Below are positions 42,376 to 50,916 of a DNA stretch of 64,000 nucleotides, in pieces. This DNA is from Acinetobacter schindleri CIP 107287. GTDB lineage: Bacteria; Pseudomonadota; Gammaproteobacteria; Pseudomonadales; Moraxellaceae. The stretch lies in contig NZ_KB849574.1 in the NCBI RefSeq assembly GCF_000368625.1, positions 124,001 through 188,000 on the forward strand, read 5' to 3'. Under the pieces are notes generated by a model. That model was given only the letters and a program-made list of their open reading frames with translations, was not told the origin of the DNA and did not search any database. A program made the translations under genes and the position numbers. Position 1 is the first letter of the stretch. Each line of letters opens with the position of its first letter.

Positions 42376-44514
42376 ATGAAGACCATTCTATTAGTTCCGA
42401 CTGGGGAAGGCGTTGGTTTAACGTCAGCATGCTTAGGCCTGATTTACGCACTGGAATGCCAAGGTGTAAAGGCTGGTTTTGTCAAACCATTTTCTCAGGA
42501 AATTACGGATACGGCAGACCGTACCACTGCCCTGTATCGTCATATCTCCAATGCAAAGACTGTGGAACCCATCAGCTATAACGCAATGATGCAACGTCTC
42601 AGTCATGGCGAGCAGGATGAACTTCTAGAGGATGCCGTGCGTCTGCATCGTGAAATTGCCCGCAATCACGACCTGATTATTGTAGAAGGTGTAGTGCCAA
42701 ATGGTCGTGACAGCTTTGTCGATGAACTGAATGCTTCTCTGGCTCAGGCGCTCGATGCCAAAGTCGTTATTATCAGCAATGCCGATATCCGTCATCCAGT
42801 ACAAACAGCAGAAAAAGTTGAAAATCAGATTCGCAATTTTGGTGGTGCAAGCTCAACACGCCTGTCTAGTATCCTGTTCATGCGTACCAAAGGCTTACCT
42901 GAAGAATCTGCCCAGATTCCAGTGACCATTGATCCAGAACTGCGTCTGACTGCTGAAACTGAACAGTTTGTACAAGCTATTCAGAAAACCCATCCATATA
43001 TCGGCTCTGACAAACTACCAGTGATTGGCTTGGTTCCGTTTAGTAAAACCCTGAGCGTGCCACGTATGTCCGATCTGGCTGTACATATTTCTGCGCTATG
43101 GATCCATCAAGGTGAAGCGGCTCAACGCCGTGTTCAGCATAGCAGCCTGATTGCATCCAGCATTGAACATGAACTGCATAAATTTGTCGCGGGTGAACTG
43201 ATCATTAGTGCCTCTGACCGTGTCGATGTGCTGCTGGCAAGTAGCCTGGCGAGCTGTAATGGTATTCCATTGGCGGGGTTAGTCCTGACTGAACAACATC
43301 AGCCAAATGAACAGGTGCTAGGCTTCTGCCAGTCTGCAATTAAACATGGCCTGCCAATTTTACATACTCCATTAAGCACATTCGAAACTGCGCAGAAGCT
43401 GGCCAATCTTGGCAATGAAATTCCAGTTGATGATACAGAACGTGCTGATCAGGTCACCCGTTTTGTATCTAGCCATATCAATCCAGACTGGCTGATTCAG
43501 ATGCTAAATGGCACCTACAAGCCACGCCTGTCTCCTTCTGCTTTCCGTCATGAATTGGTACAGAAATCGATTGCAGCAAAAAAACGCATTGTGCTACCTG
43601 AAGGTGATGAGCCACGTACCATTCAGGCCGCGGCTATCTGTCAGTCTCGTAGTATTGCAGATTGTATTCTGCTGGCGAAACCTGAAGCTGTACTGGAAGT
43701 TGCCAAAGCACGTGGTATTGAACTGCCAGAAGGTTTAGAAATTGTCGATCCTGACCTGATTCGCGACGACTATGTCGAAAAAATGGTAACGCTGCGTAAA
43801 GGTAAGCTGAATGAACTGCAAGCCAAAGAACAACTGCAAGATACTGTTGTTTTAGGCACGATGATGCTGGCACTTGATCAGGTGGATGGCCTAGTATCTG
43901 GTGCAGTTCACACTACTGCAAATACTGTGCGTCCAGCCTTCCAGCTGATTAAGACTGCGCCAGATTATTCACTGGTTTCTTCGGTGTTCTTTATGCTGTT
44001 ACCAGATGAAGTATATGTATATGGTGACTGCGCGATTAATCCGGATCCGGATGCTGCGCAACTGGCAGAAATTGCCATCCAGTCTGCTGACTCGGCAAAA
44101 GCTTTCGGTATTGACCCACGTATTGCCATGATTTCCTACTCTACCGGAACTTCTGGTGCCGGTGCTGATGTAGAGAAAGTGGCAGAAGCTACCCGTATTG
44201 CCAAGGAACGTCGCCCTGATCTGTTGATTGATGGTCCATTGCAATATGATGCTGCATCGGTTGAAAGTGTAGGTCGTCAAAAAGCACCAGACTCCCAAGT
44301 AGCTGGTCGTGCCAATGTCTTCATCTTCCCGGATTTAAATACAGGTAACACTACTTATAAAGCGGTGCAACGCGCAGCAAATGTGGTGAGTGTTGGTCCA
44401 ATGCTGCAAGGCCTGAATAAGCCAGTAAATGACTTGTCACGTGGTGCCTTGGTAGATGATATCGTATTTACTATTGCACTCACTGCGATTCAGGCGGATC
44501 AGCAAGGTCAATAG
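42376..44514 (+). CDS. pta: Phosphate acetyltransferase (long form)
   Basis: A 712-residue enzyme that interconverts acetyl-CoA and acetyl phosphate. The N-terminal 350 residues hold the P-loop-like (BioD-type) domain and a DRTGG regulatory domain, with TILLVPTGEGVGLTSACLGL at residues 3-22. The C-terminal PTA domain is complete, with GDEPRTIQAA near 413-422, YGDCAINPDP near 550-559 and ISYSTGTSGAG near 582-592. This is the long, enteric-like form. It is downstream of ackA in an operon and is followed by a strong terminator. Confidence 0.97.
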   Translation: MKTILLVPTGEGVGLTSACLGLIYALECQGVKAGFVKPFSQEITDTADRTTALYRHISNAKTVEPISYNAMMQRLSHGEQDELLEDAVRLHREIARNHDLIIVEGVVPNGRDSFVDELNASLAQALDAKVVIISNADIRHPVQTAEKVENQIRNFGGASSTRLSSILFMRTKGLPEESAQIPVTIDPELRLTAETEQFVQAIQKTHPYIGSDKLPVIGLVPFSKTLSVPRMSDLAVHISALWIHQGEAAQRRVQHSSLIASSIEHELHKFVAGELIISASDRVDVLLASSLASCNGIPLAGLVLTEQHQPNEQVLGFCQSAIKHGLPILHTPLSTFETAQKLANLGNEIPVDDTERADQVTRFVSSHINPDWLIQMLNGTYKPRLSPSAFRHELVQKSIAAKKRIVLPEGDEPRTIQAAAICQSRSIADCILLAKPEAVLEVAKARGIELPEGLEIVDPDLIRDDYVEKMVTLRKGKLNELQAKEQLQDTVVLGTMMLALDQVDGLVSGAVHTTANTVRPAFQLIKTAPDYSLVSSVFFMLLPDEVYVYGDCAINPDPDAAQLAEIAIQSADSAKAFGIDPRIAMISYSTGTSGAGADVEKVAEATRIAKERRPDLLIDGPLQYDAASVESVGRQKAPDSQVAGRANVFIFPDLNTGNTTYKAVQRAANVVSVGPMLQGLNKPVNDLSRGALVDDIVFTIALTAIQADQQGQ

Positions 44515-44533
44515 ATATATTCTAAATTTTTAT

Positions 44534-44558
44534 AACCACCCATAAGGGTGGTTTTTTA
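44534..44558 (+). terminator. Terminator after pta
   Basis: AACCACCC, loop ATAA, GGGTGGTT followed by TTTT; 20 bp after the pta stop. Confidence 0.88.
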
Positions 44559-44662
44559 TTCTGTTTAAATAATTTTATATTTAAAACATATATTTATTTT
44601 TCATGTAAAAATTCATCTATTAATAATTTTGTTTAGTAATAGAAATACATTACCAAAAGATC

Positions 44663-44719
44663 TTGACTTCCGTTTGTATAAATTATATACATCAATAATG
44701 ATACGAATCGTATCATTAT
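44663..44719 (+). promoter_or_regulatory. Promoter and 25-bp palindromic operator for the permease operon
   Basis: TTGACT (44663-44668) and TATACA (44686-44691) are spaced by 17 bp, a good sigma-70 promoter. The -10 box is one arm of an inverted repeat TGTATA-5-TATACA (44675-44691). Just downstream, at 44695-44719, is a perfect 25-bp palindrome with half-site ATAATGATACGA around one A. It overlaps the likely transcription start, so a repressor there would block the operon. The IclR-type gene at 48945 is the natural candidate. Confidence 0.65.
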
Positions 44720-44762
44720 ATGGAAATTATAAGAATATTTAAAATAGACAGGATGTGTGCCC

Positions 44763-46151
44763 ATGATAGGACTAATAGGAATTGTCTTATCCTTAATATT
44801 GCTCATGTATCTAGCATATAAAGGATTTAGCGTAATTATTTTGGCACCTGCTTTAGCATTATTTGCCGTGCTTTGGAGTGGGTATAGTCATGAATTACTC
44901 GGGTTTTACTCACAAGTTTTTATGACTGGCCTCGGTGGTTACATCATCAAATATTTCCCGTTGTTTTTACTTGGCGCTATTTTCGGGAAATTAATGGATG
45001 ACTCGGGTTCAGCAAATACTATTGCTAACTTCTTTGTAAATAAATTAGGTCATCACCGTGCAATGCTTTCAATTGTATTGTCATGCGCAGTACTGACATA
45101 TGGCGGGGTTTCGCTGTTTGTTGTTGGTTTTGCCGTCTTTCCAATTGCAGCCGCATTATTTAGAGAACTAAATATCCCTAAACGGTTGATTCCAGGTGCA
45201 ATCATGTTAGGCGCATTGACCTTTACAATGACTGCATTACCAGGCACACCAGCGATTCAGAATGCTATTCCAATGCCTTTCTTTGGAACAGATCTTTATG
45301 CAGCACCTGGTTTGGGAATAATTTCCTCAATCTTTATGCTAATTGCAGGTATGTGGTGGCTTAATCGCAGAATTGCGCATGCTGCTGCAAATAATGAGGG
45401 CTATGGGAATCATATAGAGCATCATCAAGGCCCGCGTCACCAAGCAGGTCCTAGCTTGATGATCGCATTTGTCCCAATTATTGTGGTGATTGTGGCAAAC
45501 CTTGTTTTAACTAAATTGATCTTACCTCAACTTGATGTTTCATATTTAGCCACAGATAAATTCGGTAATACCTCTCTTAACTCTGTTGTTGGTTTATGGG
45601 CCATTATCTGCGCCTTAGTACTTGCCTGTTTAACTATTATTTTCTGTAACTGGAACAGGATTGCTGATGTTAAAGAGTCACTACAACAAGGTGTATCTTC
45701 TTCTTTCTTGCCTATTTTTAACACAGCATCAGAAGTAGGTTATGGCTCAGTCATCGCTTCCTTAGCTGGCTTCCTCATTCTTAGAGACTTCCTTGTAGGG
45801 CTTGCACCTCATAACCCTCTAATCTCAGAAGCAATCGTAATTAATGTCTTAGCCGGTATTACAGGTTCTGCTTCTGGTGGTTTGAGTATTGCCTTAAATA
45901 CGATGGGTGAAACCTATATGAATTTGGCAACTGAATTCGGAATCAATCCAGAACTTATGCATCGTGTCGCCTCCATGGCTTCTGGTGCACTAGACTCTCT
46001 TCCTCATAACGGCGCGGTGATTACCATTATTACTTTATGTGGACTGACACATAAACAATCCTATTACGACATGTTTGTCGTCGCAGTCATTATTCCATTA
46101 ATTGCACTGACTGGTGTTATTACACTTGGAACAATGTTTGGTTCTTTCTAA
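44763..46151 (+). CDS. GntP-family permease
   Basis: A 462-residue inner-membrane transporter with about 12 hydrophobic helices. The family pattern FPLFLLGAIFGKLMDDSGSA near residues 66-85, and the C-terminal SGALDSLPHNGAVITI segment near 404-419, fit the GntP/gluconate-type group that takes up organic acids with protons. The ATG at 44763 has AGGA nine bases upstream and is preferred to the GTG at 44757. It starts an operon with two dehydrogenases, so the substrate is probably a hydroxy acid that they break down. Confidence 0.85.
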   Translation: MIGLIGIVLSLILLMYLAYKGFSVIILAPALALFAVLWSGYSHELLGFYSQVFMTGLGGYIIKYFPLFLLGAIFGKLMDDSGSANTIANFFVNKLGHHRAMLSIVLSCAVLTYGGVSLFVVGFAVFPIAAALFRELNIPKRLIPGAIMLGALTFTMTALPGTPAIQNAIPMPFFGTDLYAAPGLGIISSIFMLIAGMWWLNRRIAHAAANNEGYGNHIEHHQGPRHQAGPSLMIAFVPIIVVIVANLVLTKLILPQLDVSYLATDKFGNTSLNSVVGLWAIICALVLACLTIIFCNWNRIADVKESLQQGVSSSFLPIFNTASEVGYGSVIASLAGFLILRDFLVGLAPHNPLISEAIVINVLAGITGSASGGLSIALNTMGETYMNLATEFGINPELMHRVASMASGALDSLPHNGAVITIITLCGLTHKQSYYDMFVVAVIIPLIALTGVITLGTMFGSF

Positions 46152-46187
46152 AACAAGTTGGAAAGTTATTAATAAAGGAAGATATGA

Positions 46188-47345
46188 ATGACCCATACTA
46201 TTAATTTGCCAAGAATTATGGAAATTGGTAAAAACTCAAGATTTAAACTCCCAGAAATATTAAAAACCATAGGATGCAGCAAGCCACTTATTATCACAGA
46301 TAAAGTGATGGTCTCGCTGGGTTATGTTTCAGAAATCCAGAATATTCTCAATGAAGCAAATATCACATCTGAATATTTTGATGAAACTATACCAGAACCG
46401 ACATCGGGCTCTATTGAAGCAGGTGTAGTCAAAATTAAATCAAGTCAATACGATTCAATTATCGCGGTTGGCGGTGGTAGCCCAATTGATAGTGCCAAAG
46501 CTATTAGTATTTTGGGAAAGTTCGGTGGTGAGATTCATGACTATAAATTTCCTCGCCAGGTCAATGAAACAGGTTTGCCTATTATTGCCATTCCAACGAC
46601 AGCTGGTACCGGCTCTGAATGTACACGTTTTACGATTATTACCAATGATGCAACAAGTGAAAAAATGCTCTGTGCAGGAATAGGCTTTCTCCCTATTGCT
46701 GCGATCGTAGACTATCAATTAACTATGTCTTTACCTGCCCGGACAACAGCAGACACAGGTATTGATGCTTTAACCCACGCCATAGAAGCTTATGTGAGTA
46801 AAAAAGCAAGTCCTTATAGTGATGCACAGGCTATCGCTGCTATGCGTTTGATCGGTCCTAACTTACAACGTGTCTACCAGGAACCAAGCAATGAACTTGC
46901 GCGAGAAAGCATGATGCTTGGATCTACCTTGGCCGGTATCGCCTTTTCAAATGCCTCCGTGGCTCTCGTTCACGGTATGAGTCGACCATTAGGTGCTTTT
47001 TTCCATGTACCCCATGGCCTTTCCAATGCCATGTTATTACCCATGATTACTGAATATTCAATTGCAGCTGCATCTGAACGCTATGCTAATTGTGCCCGTG
47101 CCATTGGGGTCGCACATATTGATGATCATGATGATGTGGCCAACCAGAAATTGGTATCTGCACTTATTCAAATCAATCAAGAACTACAAGTTCCTACTCT
47201 TGCGGAATTTGGAGTTGAAAAGACATATTTTGATGAAGTCGTTCAGACTATGGCAGAACAAGCTTTAGCTTCTGGCTCACCAGGTAATAACCCACGTGTA
47301 CCCTCTATTCCAGAAATGGTCGAACTTTATAACAAGCTTTGGTAA
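46188..47345 (+). CDS. Iron-containing (group III) alcohol dehydrogenase
   Basis: A 385-residue group III alcohol dehydrogenase. The NAD-binding GGGSPIDSAKAI lies near 94-105. Metal ligands fit Asp in DYQLTMSLPARTTADTGI, His in DALTHAIEAYVS (near 200) and two His in ALVHGMSRPLGAFFHVPHG (near 262-281). It follows the permease by 36 bp with AGGAAG before its ATG, and the semialdehyde dehydrogenase follows 50 bp later. In this context it likely oxidises a hydroxy acid to a semialdehyde. The substrate cannot be read from sequence. Confidence 0.88.
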   Translation: MTHTINLPRIMEIGKNSRFKLPEILKTIGCSKPLIITDKVMVSLGYVSEIQNILNEANITSEYFDETIPEPTSGSIEAGVVKIKSSQYDSIIAVGGGSPIDSAKAISILGKFGGEIHDYKFPRQVNETGLPIIAIPTTAGTGSECTRFTIITNDATSEKMLCAGIGFLPIAAIVDYQLTMSLPARTTADTGIDALTHAIEAYVSKKASPYSDAQAIAAMRLIGPNLQRVYQEPSNELARESMMLGSTLAGIAFSNASVALVHGMSRPLGAFFHVPHGLSNAMLLPMITEYSIAAASERYANCARAIGVAHIDDHDDVANQKLVSALIQINQELQVPTLAEFGVEKTYFDEVVQTMAEQALASGSPGNNPRVPSIPEMVELYNKLW

Positions 47346-47394
47346 TCCAGGATTCAAAAAATCACCTAATCATATTTATTTAAGGAATTAGATT

Positions 47395-48891
47395 ATGACA
47401 ACTATCGGACATTTTATTAATGGTGAAACTTGCTTAGAAGCTCATCGCACTCAACCAGTTTTTAATCCATCAACTGGTACTTCAGAAAATGAAGTTGCGA
47501 TTGCAAGTAAGCAGACAGTCGAACAGGCCATTGCCGCTGCAGAAGCCGCTTTTCCAGAATGGCGTAACACACCTGTACTCAAACGTGCTCGGGTAATGTT
47601 TAAATTTAAAGAATTACTTGAGAAAAATGCAGATAAAATCTGCGAGCTGATCGGTAGTGAACACGGTAAAATTGTTCATGATGCAGCAGGTGAACTACAA
47701 CGTGGTATTGAAAATGTAGAATATGCCTGTGGTGCTCCTGAATTCCTAAAAGGCGAATACAGTAACAACGTAGGACCTAATATTGATTCCTGGAGTGAAA
47801 TGCAGCCTTTGGGTGTGGTTGCGGGCATTACACCATTTAACTTCCCTGTTATGGTTCCACTGTGGATGTTCCCAATGGCAATTGTATGTGGGAACACTTT
47901 TATACTGAAACCTTCAGAACGAGATCCATCTTCTACACTATTTATTGCCCAACTTTTAAAAGAGGCTGGTTTACCAGATGGCGTATTAAATGTTGTAAAT
48001 GGAGATAAAGAAGCGGTAGATACCTTATTATATGATCCTCGTGTACAAGCGATCAGCTTTGTAGGTTCTACCCCAATTGCTGAATACATTTATACAACTG
48101 CTACTTCACAAGGCAAACGCTGTCAGGCTCTAGGCGGAGCAAAAAATCATGCCATTATTATGCCTGATGCTGATATAGATAACGTCGTTAGCTCTTTGCT
48201 TGGTGCTGCATTTGGTTCATCTGGTGAGCGCTGCATGGCTTTATCAGTAGCTGTCGCAGTAGGTGATGAAATTGCTGATCAAGTTATTGAAAAATTAAAA
48301 AATGAGATTCAAAAATTAAAATTCGGTCATTTTTCTGACAAAAGTAATGATTTTGGTGCAGTGATTACCGCTCAACATAAAGCTAAAGTAATTGGCTATA
48401 TCGATAGTGCAGAACAGCAAGGCGCCACTATTGTAGTAGATGGCCGTCAGGTAGCCCCTGAAGGCTATGAAAATGGTTTCTATGTAGGACCTACACTCAT
48501 TGATCAGGTACGTTCAGACATGGTGAGCTATAAAGAAGAAATTTTTGGCCCCGTGTTACAAATCTTGCGAGTAAATACCATGCAAGAAGCGATGGACCTG
48601 ATTGATCAACATGAATACGGGAATGGGACATGTATCTATACTCGTGATGGTGAAGCTGCACGTTATTTCTCAGACCATATTCAAGTTGGGATGGTAGGGA
48701 TTAATATCCCACTACCAGTACCAGTTGCATCACACAGTTTCGGGGGGTGGAAAAGATCATTATTTGGTGATTTACACGCTTATGGTCCGGACGGAGCTCG
48801 TTTCTATACACGCCGTAAGACAATCACGCAACGTTGGCCATCTGCCAATATTAGAGAAGGTGCGCAATTCTCTATGCCAACCTTAAATTAA
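47395..48891 (+). CDS. mmsA: CoA-acylating (methyl)malonate-semialdehyde dehydrogenase
   Basis: A 498-residue aldehyde dehydrogenase of the MMSDH type, which turns malonate or methylmalonate semialdehyde into acetyl- or propionyl-CoA with CO2 release. Motifs are AGITPFNFPVMVPLWMFPMA near 141-160, FVGSTPIAEYIY near 222-233 and the catalytic Cys in GSSGERCMALSVAV near 277-290. It is the last gene of the operon after the permease and the alcohol dehydrogenase, so the group probably degrades a hydroxy acid such as 3-hydroxypropionate or a similar compound. That substrate is inference. Confidence 0.9.
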   Translation: MTTIGHFINGETCLEAHRTQPVFNPSTGTSENEVAIASKQTVEQAIAAAEAAFPEWRNTPVLKRARVMFKFKELLEKNADKICELIGSEHGKIVHDAAGELQRGIENVEYACGAPEFLKGEYSNNVGPNIDSWSEMQPLGVVAGITPFNFPVMVPLWMFPMAIVCGNTFILKPSERDPSSTLFIAQLLKEAGLPDGVLNVVNGDKEAVDTLLYDPRVQAISFVGSTPIAEYIYTTATSQGKRCQALGGAKNHAIIMPDADIDNVVSSLLGAAFGSSGERCMALSVAVAVGDEIADQVIEKLKNEIQKLKFGHFSDKSNDFGAVITAQHKAKVIGYIDSAEQQGATIVVDGRQVAPEGYENGFYVGPTLIDQVRSDMVSYKEEIFGPVLQILRVNTMQEAMDLIDQHEYGNGTCIYTRDGEAARYFSDHIQVGMVGINIPLPVPVASHSFGGWKRSLFGDLHAYGPDGARFYTRRKTITQRWPSANIREGAQFSMPTLN

Positions 48892-48912
48892 TTTCAACTA
48901 TTCACCTCTACG

Positions 48913-48946
48913 AATGAGCAAATCTTCTAAAGATTTGCTCATTTTT
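48913..48946. terminator. Bidirectional terminator between mmsA and the IclR gene
   Basis: AATGAGCAAATCT, loop of 5, AGATTTGCTCATT is a perfect 13-bp stem, with TTT on the plus side and A-rich sequence on the other. It serves the convergent genes on both sides, and overlaps the last bases of the IclR gene. Confidence 0.83.
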
Positions 48947-49697
48947 ACTCTTTATCTTCAATAAGTTTACTCAGTTCATGTGCTGCATTTCTTAATAATG
49001 GCTCAAATGCTAGCAAATCATCTAATGACTTTCTTATCGTGGGTGCATGAGTGTATAAGCAGGCTACAATATTGTCATTTTTTTGAATAGGTACAGAGCA
49101 AGCTACCATACCTGCAACAAACTCCTCATTATCTGTTCCTAATTTTTTATTAAAAATTTCTTCCAAGTTTTGTTCTAAAAGCTCAGGATTAGTGATCGTA
49201 TTTTTGGTAAGTTGAGTAATAGGTAAATGCTCAACAATATTTTTACGTTTATTTTTCGGCTGATAACTTAAAAATAATTTTCCACTCGAGGTACACCATA
49301 AAGGTACTTCTGAGCCTACAGGTAAGTAAATTTGTAATGGCCAGTTGGTTTGTACACGGTCGGTATAAAGCATCTGATTATTATTTAAAATAGCAATCCC
49401 ACAAGTTTCATTAATCTGATTGGATAATTTCTGAAGAATCGCCAGTCGTTCAACTTTTCGAGACTCTTGTTCCCATGTGCATATCAGCATCTTATAGGTA
49501 CGGTCGGCAATAATATAACCACCATACATATCATAGGTAACAAAACCTTCCTGTTCTAATGTCTGTAACAGTCGATGAATACTAGGCTTAGGGATATCAA
49601 GTTGAATGGACAAATCCAAGGGAGTTGGAGGATGCTTTGCTGTAGAAATTGCTTCTACAATATCCAATACTCGTGTAATCGATGATCCCTTTTTCAT
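48945..49697 (-). CDS. IclR-family transcriptional regulator
   Basis: A 250-residue IclR regulator. The N-terminal winged helix includes PPTPLDLSIQLDIPKPSIHR (residues 22-41) and LLQTLEQEGFVTYD. The C-terminal effector domain starts near residue 75 and includes PVGSEVPLWCTSSGKLFLSY near 126-145. IclR proteins bind palindromic operators and respond to small metabolites. The gene is convergent with the permease/dehydrogenase operon and very likely controls it through the palindrome at 44695-44719. Confidence 0.9.
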   Translation of the reverse strand: MKKGSSITRVLDIVEAISTAKHPPTPLDLSIQLDIPKPSIHRLLQTLEQEGFVTYDMYGGYIIADRTYKMLICTWEQESRKVERLAILQKLSNQINETCGIAILNNNQMLYTDRVQTNWPLQIYLPVGSEVPLWCTSSGKLFLSYQPKNKRKNIVEHLPITQLTKNTITNPELLEQNLEEIFNKKLGTDNEEFVAGMVACSVPIQKNDNIVACLYTHAPTIRKSLDDLLAFEPLLRNAAHELSKLIEDKE

Positions 49698-49920
49698 TCA
49701 TCCCTCATAAGATTATACAATTTATGATTTTCATTCGCGCTCTTTATTTTAAAGTTACCTTTTAAATTAATCTATGAAAATCGAATTTACTATCTATTAA
49801 TAAAATATTAATGATTAAAGCAACTCACTAACCTGCCAACCCCATTCTCTATCTGTGCTTTCATCATTCAATGGACACAGTGGATGGTTTTTGTTTTCAG
49901 TTCTTAAAAATTGCATATAT

Positions 49921-49951
49921 AAGAATGCCAGTCAATTTGACTGGCATTCTT
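49921..49951. terminator. Hairpin terminator downstream of the DUF2171 gene
   Basis: AAGAATGCCAGTCAA and its complement form a nearly perfect 14-15 bp stem with a tiny loop, with A/T-rich sequence on both sides. It likely ends the DUF2171 transcript on the minus strand. The rest of the gap 49698-50019 contains the IclR promoter and no gene that I can see. Confidence 0.7.
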
Positions 49952-50019
49952 TGATAAATCATTTGCTTTTCTTATCACTCTTATAAAAAGAGATATCAGT
50001 TCAAGAAAAGTAGTTTGAC

Positions 50020-50259
50020 TTACATCGTGGTCCATTCATTACGGACATCATCTGCCGCTTTATTCAAAATGACCTGATCACCTTTCACTTCACTGACCCA
50101 GCTTAACGGAATCAGATGATGCTCATTATTTTCGTCATCACTTCTTGTTAATTTAATTGAATCTTGGCCTTCTAAATGGTCCACTTTTCCAACTTGTGTT
50201 CCGTCTGAAGCAATTACTGATGCATGTTCCTTGATGTCATTTGGATTTACTGTAGTCAT
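50020..50259 (-). CDS. DUF2171 domain protein
   Basis: A 79-residue protein of the DUF2171 type, a small PRC-barrel-like fold. The pattern IKEHASVIASDGTQVGKVDH (residues 9-28) and HHLIPLSWV (near 47-55) are typical. The function is unknown; related proteins are often stress-induced in Acinetobacter and other proteobacteria. It is a single-gene unit, with a terminator hairpin downstream at 49921. Confidence 0.88.
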   Translation of the reverse strand: MTTVNPNDIKEHASVIASDGTQVGKVDHLEGQDSIKLTRSDDENNEHHLIPLSWVSEVKGDQVILNKAADDVRNEWTTM

Positions 50260-50483
50260 TACAATTGCCCTATTATTAATAGAAGTTGAGAGAAATCAGT
50301 CTAGGCAATAAAAATTCGACTGTGTGTAAGGGTTATCAGACTTTAAGTATTACTGGGTTAATAGTGTAATGATAAAAATACAGTGTGTTTCAACAAGTGA
50401 GTAGCGTAACGAATTGATGGAAAGATTTAGGGGATTGTCTGTTTAGAGAAATATGGGAATAATATTTTTATAAATTTTTTAGC

Positions 50484-50523
50484 ATAAAAAAAGAAGATTA
50501 AGCTTAGGCTTGATCTTCTTTTT
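50484..50523. terminator. Terminator overlapping the 3' end of the 39-residue gene
   Basis: AAGAAGATTAAGC, loop TTAG, GCTTGATCTTCTT is a 13-bp stem with one mismatch. T-runs follow on both strands. The stop codon of the small minus-strand gene (50504-50506) lies in the loop. Confidence 0.75.
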
Positions 50524-50623
50524 GACCGTACATCCAAGTTGCCGCGATATATACACAAAAACCGCTAGCCATCAAAATACCTGTAACCATTGTCTTAGGA
50601 TCTCTTCGTTTCGATGTGTGCAT
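50504..50623 (-). CDS. Small single-pass membrane protein, 39 residues
   Basis: A short frame starts at the ATG at 50621-50623 and encodes 39 residues, beginning MHTSKRRDPKTMVTG. After this basic start comes a hydrophobic segment, ILMASGFCVYIAATWMYG, and a short acidic tail ending KEDQA. The basic-hydrophobic-acidic order fits a single-pass membrane protein with its N-terminus inside. A terminator is built into its 3' end, which supports real transcription. It lies upstream of and divergent from fumA. The function is unknown. Confidence 0.6.
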   Translation of the reverse strand: MHTSKRRDPKTMVTGILMASGFCVYIAATWMYGQKEDQA

Positions 50624-50637
50624 TATGCGAAAGTTTT

Positions 50638-50762
50638 ATGACAGTTATATGACAATATAAAAAGTATTTTATTTTAAAAATAATTATAAATTTCAAATAT
50701 TTAAAAAAATAAGTACTATTTTTTGAGTTTTATAACATGAAATATGACAGTTATTATGACAT
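50638..50762. promoter_or_regulatory. Repeated ATGACAGTTAT-ATGACA sites between the small gene and fumA
   Basis: ATGACAGTTATATGACA occurs at 50638-50654 and ATGACAGTTATTATGACA at 50744-50761. Each has two TGACA half-sites about one helical turn apart. One copy is 15 bp before the small gene's start and the other about 155 bp before fumA, so they may be activator or repressor sites for the divergent genes. Confidence 0.35.
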
Positions 50763-50916
50763 TTTTTATTCAAATTATGACGCGATAGACTTTATCTCTA
50801 GATAGATAAGCGCACATTAAACTTTCGCCCAAAAGCCCTGTAAAACGTCCCACAACTTTTATGTTTTGTCATATAATTTAGCCCGCTAGCTATCAGCCCG
50901 CTCAAGAGATTTTTGT

